64,000 bases of DNA from Sulfuricaulis sp040901545 (GTDB lineage: Bacteria > Pseudomonadota > Gammaproteobacteria > Acidiferrobacterales > Sulfurifustaceae). The notes under the pieces were generated by a model. The model did no database searches, was not told where the DNA came from, and worked only from the letters and a program-made list of their open reading frames with translations. The DNA is taken from assembly GCF_040901545.1 (NCBI RefSeq), contig NZ_JBBDYL010000004.1, positions 1 to 64,000 on the forward strand, written 5' to 3'. Positions within the stretch are counted from its first letter, which is position 1. Each line of letters opens with the position of its first letter. Made by a program: the position numbers and the translations under genes. Shown piece by piece: positions 35,529 to 45,450 of the stretch.

Positions 35529-35972
35529 TCAAACACCCTTGTACGTACACATCAATTCCGCGCTGCAACAAGGTTCTTCATCCACGAAACTGTTGCATTC
35601 GTAGACCCAAATTCCTTTCATGACGCGTTTGATCCCCACTTTGATAACGAGTTGATCGCCAGGACTGACCGGCCGTTTGAAGCGTGCCTTATCGATGCCC
35701 GCTAAATAGTAAACCGAATCTTTATTGGGTGTCGTATCAAGACTTTTTATCGAAAGGATGGCACAGGCCTGAGCCATGGCTTCGAGGATGAGTACACCGG
35801 GCATTACAGGATGATAGGGAAAGTGACCCCGAAAAAAAGGTTCGTTGATAGTTATGTTTTTGATGGCCGTAAGAGACTGATCTTTCGTGTAGCTGATGAC
35901 ACGATCGATGAGAAGAAAAGGATATCGGTGCGGTAGGTATTTAAGAACCTCATGAATATCATGCGAATTCAA
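35529..35972 (-). CDS. fabZ: 3-hydroxyacyl-ACP dehydratase FabZ
   Basis: A 147-residue hot-dog-fold enzyme dehydrating beta-hydroxyacyl-ACP in fatty acid elongation; it competes with LpxA for hydroxyacyl-ACP. LPHRYPFLLIDRV near the start and the catalytic RGHFPYHPVMPGVLILEAMA (His and Glu) are present. Start overlaps the lpxD stop by 4 bp; stop abuts the lpxA GTG start, a tight operon. Confidence 0.95.
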   Translation of the reverse strand: MNSHDIHEVLKYLPHRYPFLLIDRVISYTKDQSLTAIKNITINEPFFRGHFPYHPVMPGVLILEAMAQACAILSIKSLDTTPNKDSVYYLAGIDKARFKRPVSPGDQLVIKVGIKRVMKGIWVYECNSFVDEEPCCSAELMCTYKGV

Positions 35973-37006
35973 TTTTTTTGCTCCTTGGAAAGCTGCTGAA
36001 GTTTATCTTCCAATTTTCCTAGACGCCGTGCTATCTCGTCCAGGTGATGCAACCTGGCGGCATTCCGGCGCCACTTCTCCACCGGTTCTGCTTTAAGACT
36101 GGCTGAATAAACACCTGCCTGTGCAATGGAATTTGTCACCAGTGAACCGGCGGTGACGTGAACATCATCTGCAATTTCGATATGCCCGACGATGCCGGCC
36201 TGCCCGCCCACCGTACAGCGTCTGCCGATCACGGTGCTGCCTGCAATACCCACACATGCGGCAATCGCCGTGTTTTCACCGATCTGAACATTGTGAGCAA
36301 TTTGAATCTGATTATCCAGTTTCACTCCGTCGCCGATTACCGTGTCTTTCAGCGTGCCCCGGTCAACCGTCGTATTGGCACCGATTTCAACAAGATTGCC
36401 AATGATCGCACGACCCAGTTGCGGCACTTTTTGCCAGCGTTCATTATCCTTTGAATAACCGAAACCATCACTGCCGATTACCACGCCGGAATGAATCAGA
36501 CAGTCCTCACCAATGGTGCAACGGTCATAAACGGCCACATGCGCGAAAAGACGGGTACGACTTGCAATCAGAACATGTGCGCCAACGTAACATCCGGGCC
36601 CTACCCATACCCCATCCTTGATTACGGCCTCGCTCTCTATGACGGAATAGGGACCGATCCAGGATGTACCTGCTACACGTGCCTTCGGGCTTACCACGGC
36701 CGTTGCATGTATCCCCGGCTTAAACGCGGGCAATGGATGCAGCAGCGACGCAACGCGTGCAAAACACAAATGTGGATTTTCGACGAGCAATACATTTCCG
36801 GAAAAATGATCCGCATCGGTCTCGGTGAGAATAACCGCACCGGCAGCGGTTTTTGGAAGTAATTCGAGATATTTTCGGTCGCTAACGTAGGCAATATCAT
36901 GAGGACCGGCAGTCTCCAGCATCGCGACGGATTCGATCCTCGTATCGGGATTGCCTCGCACCTTTCCCTGAAATCGCTTGGCCAGCTCTGCGAGGGTAAC
37001 GGACAT
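35969..37006 (-). CDS. lpxD: UDP-3-O-(3-hydroxyacyl)glucosamine N-acyltransferase
   Basis: A 345-residue left-handed beta-helix acyltransferase, third step of lipid A synthesis. N-terminal uridine-binding domain (about 1-100), hexapeptide repeats (about 110-310; NLVEIGANTTVDRGTL, DNQIQIAHNVQIGENTAIAA with the catalytic His) and a C-terminal ACP-binding helix. ATGA overlap with fabZ. Confidence 0.95.
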   Translation of the reverse strand: MSVTLAELAKRFQGKVRGNPDTRIESVAMLETAGPHDIAYVSDRKYLELLPKTAAGAVILTETDADHFSGNVLLVENPHLCFARVASLLHPLPAFKPGIHATAVVSPKARVAGTSWIGPYSVIESEAVIKDGVWVGPGCYVGAHVLIASRTRLFAHVAVYDRCTIGEDCLIHSGVVIGSDGFGYSKDNERWQKVPQLGRAIIGNLVEIGANTTVDRGTLKDTVIGDGVKLDNQIQIAHNVQIGENTAIAACVGIAGSTVIGRRCTVGGQAGIVGHIEIADDVHVTAGSLVTNSIAQAGVYSASLKAEPVEKWRRNAARLHHLDEIARRLGKLEDKLQQLSKEQKN

Positions 37007-37012
37007 TTTTGT

Positions 37013-37525
37013 TTATTTCTTTCCTAGTTTCTTGAGAATCTTATCCGTAATATCCACTTTCGGTCCCGCATATACGGCGCTTTCCAGTATTAGATCGAAG
37101 TTATCCTGTTTGGCAATTTCTGCGATAGTTTTTTGCACAAGCTTCTGCAGCGCAGCCAACTCTTCATTGCGCCGCAGATTATAATCTTCGCGAAATTCCT
37201 GGGTAGCCCGGCGCAGGTCCCGTTTAAGGCCAACGATCTCGAATTCCCTGGAGCGCGCCTCGGCGTCCTTGAGCACCAGAGCATTTTTTTCCAGATCCTG
37301 CTCAAGCCGCTTGAGCTTATTCTGCATCTCGATTATCTGCTTGTCGCGCGGTGCGAACTCCGCCTCGAGTTTCTTCAGCGCGGCCTCACCCTGTGGTGCC
37401 TCTTCGATCACTTTAACGGCATTGACATAGCCGATTTTAAGTTCAGCCGCTGCCACCGGCCCCACGGCCACGCCGGCGACGGCTAGAAATATAACTAACG
37501 GGATATGCACCATTCTGTGCTTCAA
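37013..37525 (-). CDS. skp: Periplasmic chaperone Skp (OmpH)
   Basis: A 170-residue secreted protein: signal peptide to about residue 27 (cleavage after VAAA), then KIGYVNAVKVIEEAPQG and a long charged helical region that forms the tentacles of the trimeric chaperone. It escorts outer-membrane proteins from Sec to BamA. Located 6 bp from lpxD and 17 bp after bamA. Confidence 0.92.
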   Translation of the reverse strand: MKHRMVHIPLVIFLAVAGVAVGPVAAAELKIGYVNAVKVIEEAPQGEAALKKLEAEFAPRDKQIIEMQNKLKRLEQDLEKNALVLKDAEARSREFEIVGLKRDLRRATQEFREDYNLRRNEELAALQKLVQKTIAEIAKQDNFDLILESAVYAGPKVDITDKILKKLGKK

Positions 37526-37542
37526 AACTACCTCCTAACCAC

Positions 37543-39834
37543 TTATCGCAAGGGTACGCCCAGGGTGAATTGAACTGTTTCGGTTCGATCTCCGGGTTTC
37601 TCGTTGATCGGCACCGCATAGCTGACGGCGAGCGGTCCGATCGGTGAAAACCAATTAAACGCCAAACCAGCGGAATAGCGCAACTGCCCGAGATCGAGCT
37701 TTTCACCCGGGCCGTAGACCGTGCCGGCGTCAGTAAACAGACTGAGTCGCATGGTTTTATTTTCGACTGTCGCGCCCGGGAAAGGAAACAAAAGCTCCAT
37801 ATTGGCCAGTACCCTCCGGTTGCCGCCAATGGGATCATTCGGAGGCAAGGTATCTCTGGGCCCCAATGATCGCGATCGATAACCGCGCACCGTGCTGCTG
37901 CCACCGGCGAAGAAATTTTTGTAAAACGGCAACGAGTCATCGTCACCGAAACCGTCACCATAACCCAATTCCACCCTGGTCTTGAAGGTGAGCGTTTCGC
38001 TTAACGGCCAGTAACGGCCAGCGGTATAGGTCAATTTGTAATACTCGACCTCGGAACCCGGCAGGGTAATTTCCGCCGTTAATCGCTGAATGGATCCCGA
38101 GGTCGGCACCAGCAAGCTGTCCAGCGTATCATATGACCAGCCGAGCGTCGTCTTTAATACAGTATTCGATGGCCCATTTATGGCGACGAAGTCCTGCGCA
38201 ACCTGTGCGCTGGTGGAGTTGGTTTTCAGATCAATCCGCTCCACGTCAACTCCCACATCTATCTTGTTGTCTTCGCTCAATGGTATGCCATAAAAGATGC
38301 CTAATCCCCTGCTATCCACAGTGTAGGCGGCGGTGTCCGCTTCTGCGGCATCTACCGTGCTTGAGAAGAAATTGAAACCGCGACTGACACCTTCATTCGT
38401 ATAATAGGGATTGACGTAGCGAATGTTGAAGTTAGTCGTGGACCGCGTATTGTCGATACCCACGCTCAACTCCTTTCCGGTACCAAACAGATTGCTCTGG
38501 GTTATTCTGGCATTCAACAGTAATCCATCGGTATCGGAGAAGCCAATGCCAAATAGCAGGTTTCCGGTAGGCCTTTCTTTAACGGTCATGCTGACATCCA
38601 CTTGATCGGAAACTCCGGGAACAGCCGGTGTTTCGACATTGACGTCTTCAAAAAATCCGAGCCGTTGCAAGCGGATGCGTGAACGCTGGATTTTCGAGGC
38701 GTTATACCATGCACTTTCCTGCTGGCGCATTTCACGTCTCAGCACTTCGTCCGTTGTGGTCACATTGCCGGAGAAGTTGACACGTCGCACGTATATTCGT
38801 CTGCCAGGATCGACAAAAAACGTGAAAAAGACTTGTGACTTTTCCTTGTCAACGTCTGGAATGGGATTGATGTTAGTAAACGCATAACCATTGTTGGCGA
38901 GACGATCCGTGATTCTTTTTGAAATCTCGGTAATTTCCTTGCGGGAAAAAACACTACCGGATTTGATGCCAATCAATTCATTAATTTCTTTTTCAGGCAG
39001 TACAAAGACCCCGGCCAGCTTGTATCCGGAGATTGTGTACTTTTTTCCTTCGGAAATATTTACCGTTATATATATATTTTCCTTGTCAGGGGTTATGGAA
39101 ACCTGGGTGGATTCGATGTTGAATTCCAGAAAACCCTGGTCTTGATAGAAATTTCGCAGACGTTCCAGATCACCAGCGAGCTTTTGCTTTGAGTACTTGT
39201 CGCGGCTGGAAAACAGGGCATACCACGGCTTGGGACCAAGACTGAATAGTTTTCGAAGTTGCTTATCGCCAAAAAGCCGGTTTCCGACAATGTTGATTTC
39301 ATGAATCCTGGCGACACGACCCTCGATGACATCAATATTAATATCGACACGATTGCGTTCCAGTGGTGTGATCGTCGGGCGAATGACGACACCGTAATAA
39401 CCCCGGGCAAAATACTGTTGCCGTAACTCCTGCTCTACTCGATCAAGCAGGGATTTATTAAACACCCTCCCTTCCGCCAAGCCGATCTCTTTCAAACCTG
39501 TCTTAAGGTCTTCTTCAGAAAGTTCCTTTGTCCCTACAATCTTGATGCCGGCAATTGACGGCCGTTCGACGATCGTGACAATCAGTACATTCTTATCACG
39601 TTCGAGTCTTACATCCCGAAAAAATCCTGTCTTGAACAGGGCGCGAATTGCGTCCTGTGATTTTTTTTCCGTTAGCGTATCGCCCATCTTGACAGGCAAA
39701 TAGTTAAATACTGTTCCCGCCGATATCCTCTGCAGACCTTCCACACGGATATCCTTCACCACAAATGGCTCCATGGCCAGGCAGAAGGAAACAGAGAAAA
39801 AATAAAGGAAAAACGCCGCTGGAATATTTTTCAT
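37543..39834 (-). CDS. bamA: Outer-membrane assembly factor BamA
   Basis: A 763-residue Omp85 protein that folds and inserts outer-membrane beta-barrels. Signal peptide (about 1-20, hydrophobic with cleavage near LAMEP), five POTRA domains to about residue 420 (VKDIRVEGLQRISAGTVF starts POTRA1), and a C-terminal 16-strand barrel with the L6 motif VRGYRSRSLGP. The C-terminal residue pattern (FTLGVPLR) deviates from the common terminal Phe. It lies between rseP and skp, the usual order. Confidence 0.95.
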   Translation of the reverse strand: MKNIPAAFFLYFFSVSFCLAMEPFVVKDIRVEGLQRISAGTVFNYLPVKMGDTLTEKKSQDAIRALFKTGFFRDVRLERDKNVLIVTIVERPSIAGIKIVGTKELSEEDLKTGLKEIGLAEGRVFNKSLLDRVEQELRQQYFARGYYGVVIRPTITPLERNRVDINIDVIEGRVARIHEINIVGNRLFGDKQLRKLFSLGPKPWYALFSSRDKYSKQKLAGDLERLRNFYQDQGFLEFNIESTQVSITPDKENIYITVNISEGKKYTISGYKLAGVFVLPEKEINELIGIKSGSVFSRKEITEISKRITDRLANNGYAFTNINPIPDVDKEKSQVFFTFFVDPGRRIYVRRVNFSGNVTTTDEVLRREMRQQESAWYNASKIQRSRIRLQRLGFFEDVNVETPAVPGVSDQVDVSMTVKERPTGNLLFGIGFSDTDGLLLNARITQSNLFGTGKELSVGIDNTRSTTNFNIRYVNPYYTNEGVSRGFNFFSSTVDAAEADTAAYTVDSRGLGIFYGIPLSEDNKIDVGVDVERIDLKTNSTSAQVAQDFVAINGPSNTVLKTTLGWSYDTLDSLLVPTSGSIQRLTAEITLPGSEVEYYKLTYTAGRYWPLSETLTFKTRVELGYGDGFGDDDSLPFYKNFFAGGSSTVRGYRSRSLGPRDTLPPNDPIGGNRRVLANMELLFPFPGATVENKTMRLSLFTDAGTVYGPGEKLDLGQLRYSAGLAFNWFSPIGPLAVSYAVPINEKPGDRTETVQFTLGVPLR

Positions 39835-39873
39835 TCTTCGTTCAGTTCTGATTTCCCGCCAGCGGCGATCGGG

Positions 39874-41235
39874 TTAAAGAAAAATTCTGGTTAGATCATT
39901 ATAAAACGCCAGCACCATCAGCCCGATCAGCATGGCCACTCCGATTTGCTGGCCGACGACCATAAAACGCTCGGAGACCGGGCTTCCTTTCACAGCCTCG
40001 ATAATGTAATACATCAGATGGCCGCCATCGAGAACCGGGATGGGGAGCAGATTCAATACCCCCAGGCTGATACTAATAATGGCTAGAAACAACACAAATT
40101 GCTCAAAACCCACTTTGGCTGAGTGACCGGCATACTGGGCAATCGTGATGGGACCGCTGATGTTACGCGCGGACACCTCCAATTTGAGCATGCGATAAAG
40201 CATTTCCAGCGTGAGCACGGACATCGCCCAGGTTGTGCCAATACCTTCCACCAGGGCTTCGCCTGTCCCGAAACGCACGCGAACTTTCGCTTCATCGGGA
40301 ATTTCACCGAATAACGGACGAATATTGATACGGCCGATCGTTTTTTCACCCAGTGAGACGGCATCAGGTGTCACCTCAAAATCAAGCCGTTCCCCGTCGC
40401 GTTCTGCCAGAATGTGTATGGACGTTCCGGGACTCCGGCTGATCAACGCCACCAGGTTCTCCCAAGAATCCACCGGTTGATGATTCACCGCCAGCAGACG
40501 ATCACCAACTTTCAAGCCGGCGCGAGCCGCAGGTCCAGGTTCCATGGCGCCGATCACAGGTAATGGTTCAGGAAAAAAGCCGATCAACCCGATCCCTCTT
40601 TCAAGTAATCCGGCGTTCACCTCTTCAACAGGTAATTCGGACAGGTCTAGTTTCAGCGACTTGGCGTTACCTTGTATGTCGCGCACTTCAAATCCCACCA
40701 GCGCATTGTCAAGTGCCCGTTGAAACAAATACAGCCGGCGATGATCCCAGCTTTGAACTTCTTTGCCGTCAATACTCTGGATCACGTCTCCTGCTCGGAA
40801 TCCTGCCTGCTGAGCTAACGATCCATCAACTACCTTGCTTACTTCAGGTTTTATTCCGTCTATACCGATTGAATAAACCATCCAATAAGCAAATATGGCG
40901 AAGAGAAAATTGAACATCGGGCCAGCCGTCACGATTGCCATGCGCTTCCATAACTTCTGGCGATTAAATGCGCGGTGTATTTCCTGCGGTGACACCTTTT
41001 CCTCGGTTTCATCAAGCATTTTTACGTACCCGCCGAGTGGAAATGCCCCGATCACCAGTTCCATTTCATCCTTGCCAATGCGCCGCATCCACAACGGTTT
41101 TCCGAATCCGACGGAGAAACGCAATACCTTTACGCCGGCCAGACGCGCGACCCAAAAATGGCCGAATTCATGTACCGTGATTAAGATCCCGAGAGCAACC
41201 ACAAACGCACCGGCATATATGAACAAATCCATCAT
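39874..41235 (-). CDS. rseP: Regulator of sigma-E protease RseP (site-2 zinc protease)
   Basis: A 453-residue membrane metalloprotease that cleaves anti-sigma RseA in its membrane part and removes signal-peptide remnants. The zinc motif HEFGH is at residues 22-26, two PDZ domains span about 115-310, and the third zinc ligand lies in PVLDGGHLMYY in the C-terminal membrane part. Its start overlaps the dxr stop as ATGA. Confidence 0.95.
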   Translation of the reverse strand: MMDLFIYAGAFVVALGILITVHEFGHFWVARLAGVKVLRFSVGFGKPLWMRRIGKDEMELVIGAFPLGGYVKMLDETEEKVSPQEIHRAFNRQKLWKRMAIVTAGPMFNFLFAIFAYWMVYSIGIDGIKPEVSKVVDGSLAQQAGFRAGDVIQSIDGKEVQSWDHRRLYLFQRALDNALVGFEVRDIQGNAKSLKLDLSELPVEEVNAGLLERGIGLIGFFPEPLPVIGAMEPGPAARAGLKVGDRLLAVNHQPVDSWENLVALISRSPGTSIHILAERDGERLDFEVTPDAVSLGEKTIGRINIRPLFGEIPDEAKVRVRFGTGEALVEGIGTTWAMSVLTLEMLYRMLKLEVSARNISGPITIAQYAGHSAKVGFEQFVLFLAIISISLGVLNLLPIPVLDGGHLMYYIIEAVKGSPVSERFMVVGQQIGVAMLIGLMVLAFYNDLTRIFL

Positions 41236-42482
41236 GTAACACCTTGACTCATATGGGACAAACGTTCAGTGACATATCTCCCAGCCATTTCACGGGCATG
41301 AACGTCATCGGAAAGGACCGTTCCCAACTGATTGTCGCGGTTTGCCGGCAGATTCTTCAGGGTGTATTCGATCACACGCGGTATATCGGTAAAACCTATT
41401 CTCCGGTCGAGAAACGCCTGCACCGCGACTTCGTTTGCGGCATTCAGAATCGCCGGCGTGGTACCTCCGGCACGGGCGGCTTCGTATGCCAGACGCAAAC
41501 ACGGGAAGCGATTGAGATCAGGGCGCTCGAAATCAAGGCGCGCGAGTTCAAAAGGATCCAGACTCTTGACGCCTGATTCAATCCGTTCCGGCCAGGCCAA
41601 AGCATGGGCAATGGGTGTGCGCATGTCAGGATTACTGAGTTGTGCCAGCACCGATCCATCCACGTATTCAACCATGGAATGAACCACGCTTTGCGGGTGA
41701 ATGACTATTTCAACCTGGTCAGGTGTTACCCCAAACAGCCAACATGCCTCGATAAGCTCAAGGCCCTTGTTCATCAGCGTTGCGGAATCGACGGATATTT
41801 TCGGGCCCATGACCCATTTGGGATGCGCGCAGGCCTGCTCGGGAGTAACGGAAACCAGCGCCTCGGCCGGAAAAGTGCGGAATGGCCCGCCCGAGCATGT
41901 CAAAAAAATCCGTTTTACCGTGGCGGGGGCGGCGCCTGTTGTGTAACCGATCGGCATGCACTGGAATATTGCATTATGTTCGCTGTCGACCGGAATCAGC
42001 TCGGCACCGCTGGCGCGGGCTTCATTAATAAAGATATGCCCGGACATCACCAATGGTTCTTTATTGGCGAGTAACACCCGCTTTTTTGCGCGCACGGCCG
42101 CCAATGTCGGCATCAGCCCGGCGGCGCCAACGATCGCGGCCACGACGATATGCGTTCGTAAATGAGTAGCGACGGTATTCAATCCCTCGATACCGGATAA
42201 CACTTCCACCGCAATACCCGATTTTCTGACTTTTTCCTTGAGCCGGATCGCGGAATGTGGATCCAGCATTACCGCTTTCGGAGGCAAATATTTCTGGCAC
42301 TGTTCGAAGAGGCGTTCCACTTGTGTATTGGCCGTAAGCGCCATGATGCGATAGCGGTCGGGATGCCGGGCAAGCACATCGAGCGTGTTAATGCCAATAG
42401 ATCCGGTGGATCCAAGAATTGTAACGCCACGCACGCCATGGTTGGCGCGTTCGTCAGTGAAATTATTTTTCGGGGTGGTCAT
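41232..42482 (-). CDS. dxr: 1-deoxy-D-xylulose 5-phosphate reductoisomerase
   Basis: A 416-residue NADPH enzyme making methylerythritol 4-phosphate, first committed step of the MEP isoprenoid pathway. NADPH site GSTGSIGINTLDVL (about 25-38), LLANKEPLVMSG (Pro is unusual at the residue usually Ala or Ser), metal site VDSEHNAIFQ and CSGGPFR. It lies between cdsA and rseP, as in Pseudomonas-type arrangement. Products feed UppS and MiaA. Confidence 0.95.
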   Translation of the reverse strand: MTTPKNNFTDERANHGVRGVTILGSTGSIGINTLDVLARHPDRYRIMALTANTQVERLFEQCQKYLPPKAVMLDPHSAIRLKEKVRKSGIAVEVLSGIEGLNTVATHLRTHIVVAAIVGAAGLMPTLAAVRAKKRVLLANKEPLVMSGHIFINEARASGAELIPVDSEHNAIFQCMPIGYTTGAAPATVKRIFLTCSGGPFRTFPAEALVSVTPEQACAHPKWVMGPKISVDSATLMNKGLELIEACWLFGVTPDQVEIVIHPQSVVHSMVEYVDGSVLAQLSNPDMRTPIAHALAWPERIESGVKSLDPFELARLDFERPDLNRFPCLRLAYEAARAGGTTPAILNAANEVAVQAFLDRRIGFTDIPRVIEYTLKNLPANRDNQLGTVLSDDVHAREMAGRYVTERLSHMSQGVT

Positions 42483-42485
42483 ATA

Positions 42486-43313
42486 TCAGGACTTCGCGAG
42501 CAATATTAGCCCAAGCGCATATACCGGTGCGGCGGCTGTCAATGCGTCAATACGATCCAGGACACCTCCGTGGCCGGGAAGCAGATTTCCGCTATCTTTG
42601 ACACCGGCCACGCGTTTGAGTTTGCTTTCAGTAAGATCCCCCACGACTGAAAACAGGACTACCACAACTGCCAAACCGATCCATTGCATAAGCAGACTGA
42701 ACTCGTAATTCCAGATCATTGTCCCACAAAGCCAGGCCAGCAGCACGGCGCCGATGAGGCCGCCGACCACACCTTCCACTGACTTTCCGGGGCTGACCTT
42801 TGGAGCGAGTTTGGTGCGTCCCAGGAACGAACCGGTAAAATAAGCAGCCGTGTCGGCCACCCACACCAAGACAAACAAAAACAGCAAATCGCGGGGACGT
42901 CCTTGATCCGCCGATAAGAGATAAACGGTAGAAACCCAGAGCGGAAGAAGAACCAGAAATCCACCGACGGCTCGTCCAGCCGTAGTTGTAAACATTCCCT
43001 GGTTTATTTCCTTGCGACTTATGATTTCAACAAATGCCCAAATCCACCACAACAATGCCGCGAAAAGATAATAAATAACCAGCGTGGCATGCGATAACGT
43101 GGACATCCCGGCGATTCCCAGTACCAGAAGGGAAAAAACATATAACAACTTGGCCGATAATCGCTGAAAACCGGAGAGTGCCGCCCATTCCCAGGCTGCC
43201 GCCGCGACGAATAACCCAAACAACAGGACATTCCAGTGAATGGGAAAAAAGAACAACGCCGCGATCAGAAGCGGAACCAGAATGATTGCGGTAAGAATAC
43301 GTTTTCTAAGCAT
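42486..43313 (-). CDS. cdsA: Phosphatidate cytidylyltransferase
   Basis: A 275-residue membrane enzyme with about eight spans that makes CDP-diacylglycerol for phospholipid synthesis. Signature near the C-terminus: KLKRVAGVKDSGNLLPGHGG followed by VLDRID. Start 43313 (MLRKRILTA) is chosen; it overlaps the uppS end by 8 bp. A longer start at 43337 would overlap uppS more and lacks support. Confidence 0.93.
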   Translation of the reverse strand: MLRKRILTAIILVPLLIAALFFFPIHWNVLLFGLFVAAAAWEWAALSGFQRLSAKLLYVFSLLVLGIAGMSTLSHATLVIYYLFAALLWWIWAFVEIISRKEINQGMFTTTAGRAVGGFLVLLPLWVSTVYLLSADQGRPRDLLFLFVLVWVADTAAYFTGSFLGRTKLAPKVSPGKSVEGVVGGLIGAVLLAWLCGTMIWNYEFSLLMQWIGLAVVVVLFSVVGDLTESKLKRVAGVKDSGNLLPGHGGVLDRIDALTAAAPVYALGLILLAKS

Positions 43314-44082
43314 GTCGCGCTGCTTCGATCTGCTCACCTGTCAAACCGAAACGTCGCTGACGTCCGGCATAGGAGACTAGAGCCTGCTCGAAGTGCGCAC
43401 GGTCAAAATCCGGCCAGAGGACCGGCGTGAAATACATTTCAGTGTAGGCAAGCTGCCAGAGCAGAAAATTACTGATACGTTGCTCACCCCCGGTGCGTAT
43501 GAATAGATCCGGCTCTGGGTATCCGGCCAAGCTGAGGAATGGTTCGATATTTTCCTCACGGATGGTTTTTGGATCTATCTCGCCGCGTACGGCACGTTGA
43601 GCCAACTCGGCACAAGCCCGCGCAATATCCCATCGCCCGCCGTAATTGACAGCCACAGTGAGTGTCAGAGCATCATTTTTCTGTGTGAGCGTCTCCGACT
43701 GATGGATGAGATCCGTGATTTTTTTCCCAAAGCGCTCGATATCCCCAATCGTGCGGAATCGAACCTTGTTTTTATGCAATTTTATTATCTCGTTTTCAAG
43801 CGCGTTCAGAAAAAGATCCATCAACAAGCGAACTTCCTGTGGCGGCCGTCGCCAGTTTTCGCTACTGAATGCGAAGAGGGTAAGGTATTTAATTCCCTTT
43901 TCGCCACACACGGTAACCATGTCCCGCACATGCTCCACCCCTTTGCGGTGTCCAGCCACTCGTGGCAGATTGCGGTTTTTCGCCCAGCGGCCATTACCAT
44001 CCATAATGACAGCGACGTGTCTCGGAATGTCCGACTGATTGGCCACAACGACAGCCAGATCGGTAATACGTGTGTTGTCCAT
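43306..44082 (-). CDS. uppS: Undecaprenyl diphosphate synthase
   Basis: A 258-residue cis-prenyltransferase that makes the C55 lipid carrier for peptidoglycan and O-antigen. Catalytic Asp28 in HVAVIMDGNGRWAK, then HRKG, the FSSENWRRP region and the C-terminal EMYFTPVLWPDF conserved segment. Overlaps cdsA by 8 bp; 64 bp after frr. Confidence 0.95.
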   Translation of the reverse strand: MDNTRITDLAVVVANQSDIPRHVAVIMDGNGRWAKNRNLPRVAGHRKGVEHVRDMVTVCGEKGIKYLTLFAFSSENWRRPPQEVRLLMDLFLNALENEIIKLHKNKVRFRTIGDIERFGKKITDLIHQSETLTQKNDALTLTVAVNYGGRWDIARACAELAQRAVRGEIDPKTIREENIEPFLSLAGYPEPDLFIRTGGEQRISNFLLWQLAYTEMYFTPVLWPDFDRAHFEQALVSYAGRQRRFGLTGEQIEAARHA

Positions 44083-44146
44083 TAATAAATAATCTTAGTT
44101 CGCTTTTCGATACCGGAACAGCAACCCAGAATGAGCGCTGCGGAAA

Positions 44147-44713
44147 TCAGATCTGCATGATGTCATTTTCCTTGGCTGCCACCAGTTTGTCGACCTCGCC
44201 AATGAAACGGTCAGTAAATTTCTGCACCACCTCTTCGGCGCGTTTGTCATCGTCCTCGGTAATTGATTTCTTCTTGAGAGCATCTTTCAGGTGCTGATTG
44301 GAGTCACGACGGATGTTGCGAATGGCCACTTTGGCATTTTCTCCCTCGGCCCGGACATGTTTGGAGAGCTCCTTGCGCCTTTCTTCGGTCAACTGCGGAA
44401 GCGGGACACGGATAACTCCTCCTGCCGTCATGGGGTTGAGTCCCAGATCAGATTCACGGATGGCTTTCTCAATCACCGGAATCATGGTCTTGTCCCAAGG
44501 GGTCACGGTAAGCGTGCGCGCATCGCCGATCGCCACGTTGGCGGTCTGGCTCAATGGCGATTTGTTGCCGTAGTAATCGACACGTATGTGTTCCAGCAGC
44601 CCGGGGTGGGCCCGGCCGGTTCGTATTTTTCCAAGATCCGTTTTAAGTGCCTCCAATGATTTTGCCATACGCGTTTCGGCGTCTTTTTTGATGTTTTCAA
44701 CTGAATGCACCAT
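44147..44713 (-). CDS. frr: Ribosome recycling factor
   Basis: A 188-residue RRF that with EF-G splits post-termination ribosomes. Typical LGKIRTGRAHPGLLEHI, GNKSPLSQTANVAIGDARTL, IRVPLPQLTEERRKEL and the C-terminal KFTDRFIGEVDKL pattern. It lies 2 bp after pyrH, the usual order. Confidence 0.96.
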   Translation of the reverse strand: MVHSVENIKKDAETRMAKSLEALKTDLGKIRTGRAHPGLLEHIRVDYYGNKSPLSQTANVAIGDARTLTVTPWDKTMIPVIEKAIRESDLGLNPMTAGGVIRVPLPQLTEERRKELSKHVRAEGENAKVAIRNIRRDSNQHLKDALKKKSITEDDDKRAEEVVQKFTDRFIGEVDKLVAAKENDIMQI

Positions 44714-44715
44714 GG

Positions 44716-45447
44716 CTAATCTCCTTTTACAAGCGTTCCGACGTTTTCACCGAGACAGATCCGCATGAGGTCACCAGGATTAGTAATGTTAAATACACGA
44801 ACAGATAGGTTCTGATCACGGCATAGCGCGATCGATGCGGCATCCATCACCCCCAATCGTCGCTCCAGCACTTCGTTGTAACTAATTTGATTAAAGCGCT
44901 TGGCATCGGGGTGTTTCACCGGATCGCGGTCGTAGATACCGTCGACTTTGGTTGCCTTGAGCAGCACATCGGCGCCGATTTCCGCCCCGCGCAGCGACGC
45001 GGCGGTATCGGTCGTGAAAAAAGGATTTCCGGTACCCGCCGCAAAAACCACAGTGCGCCCCTTTTCCAGGTGGCGTATGGCGCGGCGCCGAATATACGGT
45101 TCGACCACCTGCTCGAATCGTAGCGCTGATTGCACCCTTACCGGAACATCCAGTTTTTCCAACGCATCTTGCAAAGCAAGTGAATTCATGATGGTCGCCA
45201 GCATGCCCATGTAATCGGCCGACGCACGGTCCATACCCCGGGCAGCATGCGCCATACCCCGGAAGATATTCCCCCCACCGATGACGACGGCGAGCTGTAC
45301 ACCGATGACGGTAACTGATTTGATTTCCGAGGCTATGCGCGTCAGCACCTCGAGATTGATGCCATAGGCGTCACTTCCCATCAAAGCTTCGCCAGATAGC
45401 TTGAGCAGCACGCGGCGGTAAGCAGGAACTCCGGACGTGCTTTTCAA
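44716..45447 (-). CDS. pyrH: UMP kinase
   Basis: A 243-residue amino-acid-kinase-fold enzyme phosphorylating UMP to UDP with GTP activation and UTP inhibition. KLSGEALMGS at the start, GGGNIFRG, and DKDP-like YDRDPVKHPDAKRF are visible. 3 bp after tsf in the same direction. Confidence 0.95.
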   Translation of the reverse strand: MKSTSGVPAYRRVLLKLSGEALMGSDAYGINLEVLTRIASEIKSVTVIGVQLAVVIGGGNIFRGMAHAARGMDRASADYMGMLATIMNSLALQDALEKLDVPVRVQSALRFEQVVEPYIRRRAIRHLEKGRTVVFAAGTGNPFFTTDTAASLRGAEIGADVLLKATKVDGIYDRDPVKHPDAKRFNQISYNEVLERRLGVMDAASIALCRDQNLSVRVFNITNPGDLMRICLGENVGTLVKGD

Positions 45448-45450
45448 GAA